The translations under genes and the position numbers were made by a program. A model generated the notes under the pieces. That model saw only the letters and a program-made list of their open reading frames with translations, made no database searches and was not told the origin of the DNA. From Streptomyces sp. RP5T (lineage in GTDB: Bacteria > Actinomycetota > Actinomycetes > Streptomycetales > Streptomycetaceae), in NCBI RefSeq assembly GCF_003933965.1, contig NZ_RSAJ01000005.1, forward strand, positions 1-46,832: 46,832 nt of DNA, read 5' to 3'. Position 1 is the stretch's first letter. Every line of letters starts with the position of its first letter. This document shows, in pieces, positions 42,191 through 46,832 of this stretch.

Positions 42191-43429
42191 CTAGCCGGCC
42201 ACCTCCCGCAGCCGGGCGGCGAAGTCCACCGCCGCCGCCCGTACGTCCGCCGCCGTCCACTCCAGGGCGGCCGCGCGGACGTACACCTCGGTCATGGACA
42301 GGTCCGGGCCCTTCGCGTCCCAGGGGTTGATGAACAAGGCCGTCCCCGTCTCCTCCGACTGCCGGATCGCCGCCTCGGAGAGCTCGTCGACGCCGTACGG
42401 CAGCCAGACCTGGAAGTCGAAGGTGTGCGGCACCTCGGGGTGGACCCGCGCCCACGCCACCCCGGCCTGCGCGAACCCCTCGCGCAGCGCGGCGGCCACC
42501 ACGCGCGCGTGGTGGACGTACTCGGGCAGCCTCGGCAGTTCGCGCTCCAGTCCGGCGAGGGCCGACAGGGCGGTCGGGAACTGCTGGAACACCGTGCCTC
42601 CGTAGCGGTGCCGCCACGTCCTCGCCTCCTCGACCAGGCTCGTCGGGCCCGCGAGCGCGGCTCCGCCGAAGCCCTGGAGCGACTTGTAGAACGACACGTA
42701 GACGCTGTCGGCGAGGTCCGCGATCTCGGCCAGGGGGCGCCCGAAGTGGACCGTCGTCTCCCACAGGCGGGCCCCGTCGAAGTGCACCACCGCGTCCCGC
42801 TCGCGCGCCGCCTCGACGACCTCGGTGAGCTCCTCCCAGGTGGGCAGCACGAAACCGGCGTCCCTCAGCGGCAGTTCCAGCATCAGCGCCCCGAAGGGCT
42901 CCTCGAAGCCGCGTATCTCGTCTGCCGTGGGCTGTCGCGGTTCGCTCGTCACATGGACCGGGCGCAGTCCGGAGACCTCCCGGAAGGCGTCGCGCTCGTG
43001 CACCTCGGGGTGGGCCAGGGGGTGCAGGGCGACGGTGGGGTTGCCGGTGCGGCCCGCCCAGCAGCGCAGCGCCACCTGCTGGGCCATCGTGCCGGTCGGG
43101 AAGAAGGCGGCGGCCTCCTTGCCGAGCAGAGCGGCCACTTTCTCCTCCAGGGCGGCGACGACGCCGTTGCCGTAGAGGTCACCCGGTTCGTCCAGGTTGT
43201 GGAGCGCGTCCGCGTCGCCGAGCAGTGCCAGGCGCTCACGCAGGGGTGCGAACAGTCCCAGGCGGGCCAGTGAGCGCTCCGCGCTCCGGTAGGCGCTGAT
43301 GCGCCGTGCGCGGCGGCGCAGGAGCCGTTCCTCCTCCGTGAGTCGTTCCGTCGGCTCCCCCTGCGTGACCTGCTCGGGTCGCCCCTCGTCCGCCGTCCGT
43401 CCGGCCTCTCGCACCTCTTCGTCACTCAT
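42191..43429 (-). CDS. threonine-aldolase-like PLP enzyme (beta-eliminating lyase family)
   Basis: A 412-residue PLP-dependent fold type I enzyme: AAFFPTGTMAQQVALRCW, VHFDGARLWET, and VYVSFYKSLQGFGGAALAG with PLP Lys249, followed by YGGTVFQQFPTALSAL. Low-specificity threonine aldolases cleave threonine to glycine and acetaldehyde; the family also includes related lyases, so substrate is uncertain. The N-terminal about 45 residues are a charged extension. It converges on the small ORF and diverges from the DUF2520 gene. Confidence 0.88.
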   Translation of the reverse strand: MSDEEVREAGRTADEGRPEQVTQGEPTERLTEEERLLRRRARRISAYRSAERSLARLGLFAPLRERLALLGDADALHNLDEPGDLYGNGVVAALEEKVAALLGKEAAAFFPTGTMAQQVALRCWAGRTGNPTVALHPLAHPEVHERDAFREVSGLRPVHVTSEPRQPTADEIRGFEEPFGALMLELPLRDAGFVLPTWEELTEVVEAARERDAVVHFDGARLWETTVHFGRPLAEIADLADSVYVSFYKSLQGFGGAALAGPTSLVEEARTWRHRYGGTVFQQFPTALSALAGLERELPRLPEYVHHARVVAAALREGFAQAGVAWARVHPEVPHTFDFQVWLPYGVDELSEAAIRQSEETGTALFINPWDAKGPDLSMTEVYVRAAALEWTAADVRAAAVDFAARLREVAG

Positions 43430-43600
43430 GCGCGGATCATCTCGCGCGGCCCCGGGGCCGGGCACGCGCGTGTGCGCACCCGGAGTCCACGGAAACCCAC
43501 AGCCTGTGGACAACCGGACGCCCCTCGAACCGATCGCGTTAACATGACGAGAAATCGTCCGGTACCCAGATGCGGACTGGAACGGGAAGGCCGCCGACGC

Positions 43601-44530
43601 GTGAGTACAGCCCAACAGCCAGACAGCAAGGACCGCCCCGCACGGCTCACCGTCGGCGTCGTGGGCGCCGGCCGGGTGGGACCGGCGCTGGCCGCGTCCC
43701 TCCAACTCGCCGGGCACCGGCCGGTGGCCGTCTCGGGAGTCTCCGAATCCTCCAGGCGGCGGGCCGCGCTGCTGCTGCCCGACGTCCCGCTCGTCACCCC
43801 CGCGGACGTCCTGCAGCGCGCCGACCTGGTGCTGCTGACCGTCCCCGACGACACCCTGCCCGGACTCGTCGAGGGCCTCGCCGAGACCGGCGCGGTGCGC
43901 CCGGGCCAGCTGCTCGTGCACACCTCCGGGCGCTACGGCGCGAGGGTCCTGGACCCCGCCCTGCGCGCGGGCGCGCTGCCGCTGGCCCTGCACCCGGCGA
44001 TGACCTTCACGGGCACCCCCGTGGACGTCCAGCGCCTCGCGGGCTGCTCCTTCGGCGTCACCGCGCCCGAGGAACTGCGGTTGGCCGCCGAGGCCCTCGT
44101 CATCGAGATGGGCGGCGAGCCCGAGTGGATCGAGGAGGAGAAGCGCCCGCTGTACCACGCGGCCCTCGCCCTCGGTGCCAACCACCTGGTCACGCTGGTC
44201 GCCCAGGCCATGGAGCTGCTGCGCTCGGCCGGCGTCGAGGCCCCCGACCGGATGCTCGGCCCGCTGCTCGGCGCCGCCCTGGACAACGCTCTGCGCTCCG
44301 GTGACGCGGCCCTGACCGGGCCCGTCGCGCGCGGTGACGCCGGAACCGTCGCCGCGCACGTCACGCAACTGCGCGCGCACGCCCCGCAGACAGTGGCGGG
44401 CTACCTCGCGATGGCCCGCGCCACCGCCGACCGGGCGCTCGCCCACGGCCTGCTCAAGCCGGAGCTCGCCGAGGACCTCCTCGGGGTACTCGCCACCGGG
44501 ACCGACGGCGCCGAGGGGGACGCCCGATGA
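43601..44530 (+). CDS. Rossmann-fold/DUF2520 oxidoreductase-like protein
   Basis: A 309-residue protein: NAD(P)-binding [19 protein letters not shown] near residue 17, [36 protein letters not shown], and a helical C-terminal DUF2520 domain ([23 protein letters not shown]). The fold resembles ketopantoate reductase and NADP-dependent dehydrogenases. It is coupled to panC (ATGA overlap at 44527), so a role as an alternative ketopantoate reductase in pantothenate synthesis is a reasonable hypothesis. The start is GTG 43601. Confidence 0.88.
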   Translation: MSTAQQPDSKDRPARLTVGVVGAGRVGPALAASLQLAGHRPVAVSGVSESSRRRAALLLPDVPLVTPADVLQRADLVLLTVPDDTLPGLVEGLAETGAVRPGQLLVHTSGRYGARVLDPALRAGALPLALHPAMTFTGTPVDVQRLAGCSFGVTAPEELRLAAEALVIEMGGEPEWIEEEKRPLYHAALALGANHLVTLVAQAMELLRSAGVEAPDRMLGPLLGAALDNALRSGDAALTGPVARGDAGTVAAHVTQLRAHAPQTVAGYLAMARATADRALAHGLLKPELAEDLLGVLATGTDGAEGDAR

Positions 44531-45519
44531 CCACCACCCTGCTGCGCACCGCCGACGAACTGCACGCCCGCACGCGCGTGGGCCGCCGGGCCGTCGTGAT
44601 GACCATGGGCGCCCTGCACGAAGGCCACGCCACCCTGATCCGCACCGCGCGCGAGATCGCCGGAGCGGACGGCGAGGTCGTCGTCACCGTCTTCGTGAAT
44701 CCCCTTCAGTTCGGCGCGGGCGAGGACCTCGACCGCTACCCGCGCACCCTGGACGCCGACCTCAAGATCGCCGAGGGCGCCGGCGCGGACGCCGTCTTCG
44801 CGCCCTCCGTCGACGAGGTCTACCCCGGCGGCGAGCCCCAGGTGCGCATCAGCGCGGGCCCGATGGGGGAGCGCCTGGAGGGCGCCTCGCGCCCCGGCCA
44901 CTTCGACGGCATGCTCACCGTCGTCGCCAAGCTGCTCCACCTCACCCGCCCCGACATCGCCCTCTACGGCCAGAAGGACGCCCAGCAGCTCGCCCTGATC
45001 CGCCGGATGGTGCGCGACCTGAACTTCGGCGTCGAGATCGTCGGCGTGCCCACCGTCCGCGAGGACGACGGCCTGGCCCTCTCCAGCCGCAACCGCTACC
45101 TCGACGCGAGGCAACGGCGCACCGCGCTCGCGCTCTCCCGCGCGCTGTTCGCGGGCCGCGACCGGCACGCGGCCCAGGAGGCGCTGCGCGCGCGGGCCCG
45201 CGAGGTGCCCGCCACGCACGCGCGTGCCGAGGCCCTGAGCGCCCTCGGCGAGTCCCGCGCGGCCGCCGACGCGCACGCGGTCGCCAAGGCCCTGCCGGGT
45301 GCCCCCTCCGCGGTCCGCGCGGCCGCCCGGCTGATCCTGGACGACGCCGGGCGCCTCGACCCGCCGCTCGCCCTGGACTACCTCGCACTCGTCGACCCGT
45401 CCGACTTCACCGAGATCGACGACGACTTCACCGGCGAGGCCGTCCTCGCCGTCGCCGCCCGGGTGGGGACGACCCGGCTGATCGACAACATCCCGCTGAC
45501 CTTCGGAGCCGCCTCGTGA
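44527..45519 (+). CDS. panC: pantothenate synthetase
   Basis: A 330-residue pantoate-beta-alanine ligase: [14 protein letters not shown] with the HxGH motif of this nucleotidyltransferase fold, [48 protein letters not shown], and LSSRNRYLD. It forms pantothenate from pantoate, beta-alanine and ATP, for coenzyme A. It overlaps DUF2520 upstream and nadB downstream by four bases each, so the three are one operon. Confidence 0.96.
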   Translation: MTTTLLRTADELHARTRVGRRAVVMTMGALHEGHATLIRTAREIAGADGEVVVTVFVNPLQFGAGEDLDRYPRTLDADLKIAEGAGADAVFAPSVDEVYPGGEPQVRISAGPMGERLEGASRPGHFDGMLTVVAKLLHLTRPDIALYGQKDAQQLALIRRMVRDLNFGVEIVGVPTVREDDGLALSSRNRYLDARQRRTALALSRALFAGRDRHAAQEALRARAREVPATHARAEALSALGESRAAADAHAVAKALPGAPSAVRAAARLILDDAGRLDPPLALDYLALVDPSDFTEIDDDFTGEAVLAVAARVGTTRLIDNIPLTFGAAS

Positions 45520-46832
45520 CCAGCACAGGCATACGACTGCACGCACCCGCACCCGGGTGGTCCATCGACGCGGACGTCGTGGTCGTGGGCTCCGGCGTCG
45601 CCGGCCTCACCGCGGCGCTGCGCTGCGAGGCCGAGGGCCTGAGGACCGTCGTGGTCACCAAGGCCCGCCTCGACGACGGCTCCACCCGCTGGGCGCAGGG
45701 CGGCATCGCCGCGGCCCTCGGCGAGGGCGACACCCCCGAACAGCACCTGGACGACACGCTGGTCGCGGGCGTGGGCCTGTGCGACGAGGAGGCCGTGCGG
45801 ATCCTGGTCACCGAGGGACCCGACGCGGTACGCCGGCTGATCGCGACCGGCGCGCACTTCGACGAGTCCGAGGAGGGCGACCTGGAGCTCACCCGCGAGG
45901 GCGGCCACCACCGGCGCCGGATCGCCCACGCGGGCGGTGACGCCACCGGCGCCGAGATCTCCCGCGCGCTCGTCGAGGCCGTCCGCGCGCGGGGCCTGCG
46001 CACGATCGAGAACGCGCTCGTGCTGGACCTGCTCACCGACGCCGACGGCCGCACGGCGGGCGTCACCCTGCACGTCATGGGCGAGGGCCAGCACGACGGC
46101 GTGGGTGCCGTGCACGCCCCCGCGGTGGTCCTCGCGACCGGCGGCATGGGCCAGGTGTTCTCCGCGACCACCAACCCGTCCGTGTCGACCGGCGACGGCG
46201 TGGCGCTCGCCCTGCGCGCGGGAGCCGAGGTCAGCGACCTGGAGTTCGTGCAGTTCCACCCCACCGTGCTGTTCCTCGGCCCGGACGCCGAAGGACAGCA
46301 GCCGCTCGTCTCCGAGGCCGTGCGCGGCGAGGGAGCCCACCTGGTCGACGCCGAAGGCGTGCGCTTCATGGTCGGGCAGCACGAACTGGCCGAGCTGGCG
46401 CCCCGGGACATCGTCGCCAAGGGCATCACGCGCCGCATGCAGGAGCGGGACACCGAGCACATGTTCCTCGACGCCCGGCACTTCGGCGCCGAGATGTGGG
46501 AGCACCGCTTCCCGACGATCCTGGCCGCCTGCCGCGCCCACGGCATCGACCCGGTCACCGAGCCCATCCCGGTCGCACCGGCCGCCCACTACGCCTCCGG
46601 CGGCGTGCGCACCGACCCCCGGGGCCGTACGACCGTCCCGGGCCTGTACGCGTGCGGCGAGGTCGCCTGCACCGGGGTGCACGGCGCGAACCGGCTCGCC
46701 TCCAACTCGCTCCTCGAGGGCCTGGTCTACGCCGAGCGCATCGTGGCCGACATCGTGGGAGTCCAGAAGGCGAACGGCCTCCACGCGCGCGTGCCGGTGC
46801 CCGTCGAGCACCCCGAGAGGCCGGCCCACCCC
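45516..46832 (+). CDS. nadB: L-aspartate oxidase (runs off window)
   Basis: A partial protein, about 439 residues visible from GTG 45516: FAD-binding [85 protein letters not shown], and YASGGVRTD...[28 protein letters not shown]. It oxidises aspartate to iminoaspartate, the first step of NAD synthesis. GTGA overlap couples it to panC, linking pantothenate and NAD synthesis; the rest of the gene, and likely nadC, lie beyond the end. Confidence 0.95.
   Translation, partial: MTSTGIRLHAPAPGWSIDADVVVVGSGVAGLTAALRCEAEGLRTVVVTKARLDDGSTRWAQGGIAAALGEGDTPEQHLDDTLVAGVGLCDEEAVRILVTEGPDAVRRLIATGAHFDESEEGDLELTREGGHHRRRIAHAGGDATGAEISRALVEAVRARGLRTIENALVLDLLTDADGRTAGVTLHVMGEGQHDGVGAVHAPAVVLATGGMGQVFSATTNPSVSTGDGVALALRAGAEVSDLEFVQFHPTVLFLGPDAEGQQPLVSEAVRGEGAHLVDAEGVRFMVGQHELAELAPRDIVAKGITRRMQERDTEHMFLDARHFGAEMWEHRFPTILAACRAHGIDPVTEPIPVAPAAHYASGGVRTDPRGRTTVPGLYACGEVACTGVHGANRLASNSLLEGLVYAERIVADIVGVQKANGLHARVPVPVEHPERPAHP

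Overview
The window is a chromosomal segment from a Streptomyces-type actinomycete. The DNA is very GC-rich with almost all codons ending in G or C, GTG starts are common, terminators mostly lack U-tracts, and the gene content (tipA, DUF397/XRE developmental-type cluster, Zur-controlled zinc-free ribosomal protein set, ftsH-folE, folP-folB-folK, nuoD-like, panC-nadB) follows, from memory, the gene order of the SCO338x-SCO343x part of S. coelicolor, read in reverse. No rRNA, tRNA, CRISPR array or prophage was seen. Layout, left to right: a truncated LysE/RhtB exporter (1-251), a DUF2786 protein and two lipoproteins (318-2717); a divergent zinc-starvation block (2785-5261) with rpsN2-rpmB2 leftward and rpmG2-rpmE2-CobW-like-rpsR2 rightward around a Zur-box-like dyad inside a promoter; a VOC/ArsR/AHSA1 operon with a twin dyad operator (5271-6537); a DUF397 / HATPase / XRE regulatory triad (6686-8716) whose DUF397 and HATPase genes share one promoter-proximal repeat element and whose HATPase carries an in-frame TTA (bldA) codon; an aldehyde dehydrogenase; DinB-PadR-ABC exporter genes (10402-13415); tipA with its thiostrepton-type promoter dyad and internal TipAS start (13445-14262); YbjQ, DedA, a ThrE-type exporter, ppa, a PBP4-type carboxypeptidase, a zincin, tilS, hpt and ftsH (14289-24967). 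The most unusual locus is 25089-26756. folE is intact as a protein, but its DNA changes character near codon 52: 1 of the first 51 codons ends in A/T against 33 of the last 150 (hand count). Immediately downstream, in the same reading frame, lies a free-standing intein-derived (Hint-like) LAGLIDADG endonuclease whose splicing residues look lost, and whose last block (FLINGHL) is present but displaced by an apparent 1-nt frameshift. The arrangement resembles a homing element that brings its own recoded, cleavage-resistant 3' end of the essential host gene, analogous to the WHO elements beside yeast FBA1; I know of no bacterial description. The right third holds the folate operon on the minus strand (folP, NTF2-like, folB, folK, DUF3180), an MprF-like DUF2156 protein, an esterase, a coiled-coil membrane protein, two PH-domain membrane proteins, an orphan nuoD paralogue facing a MidA/NDUFAF7-type methyltransferase with overlapping 3' ends, a NarL-type two-component pair, a 140-bp inverted-repeat element, an ArsR regulator with a perfect operator-like dyad, a threonine-aldolase-like enzyme, and the DUF2520-panC-nadB operon, with nadB cut by the window end.
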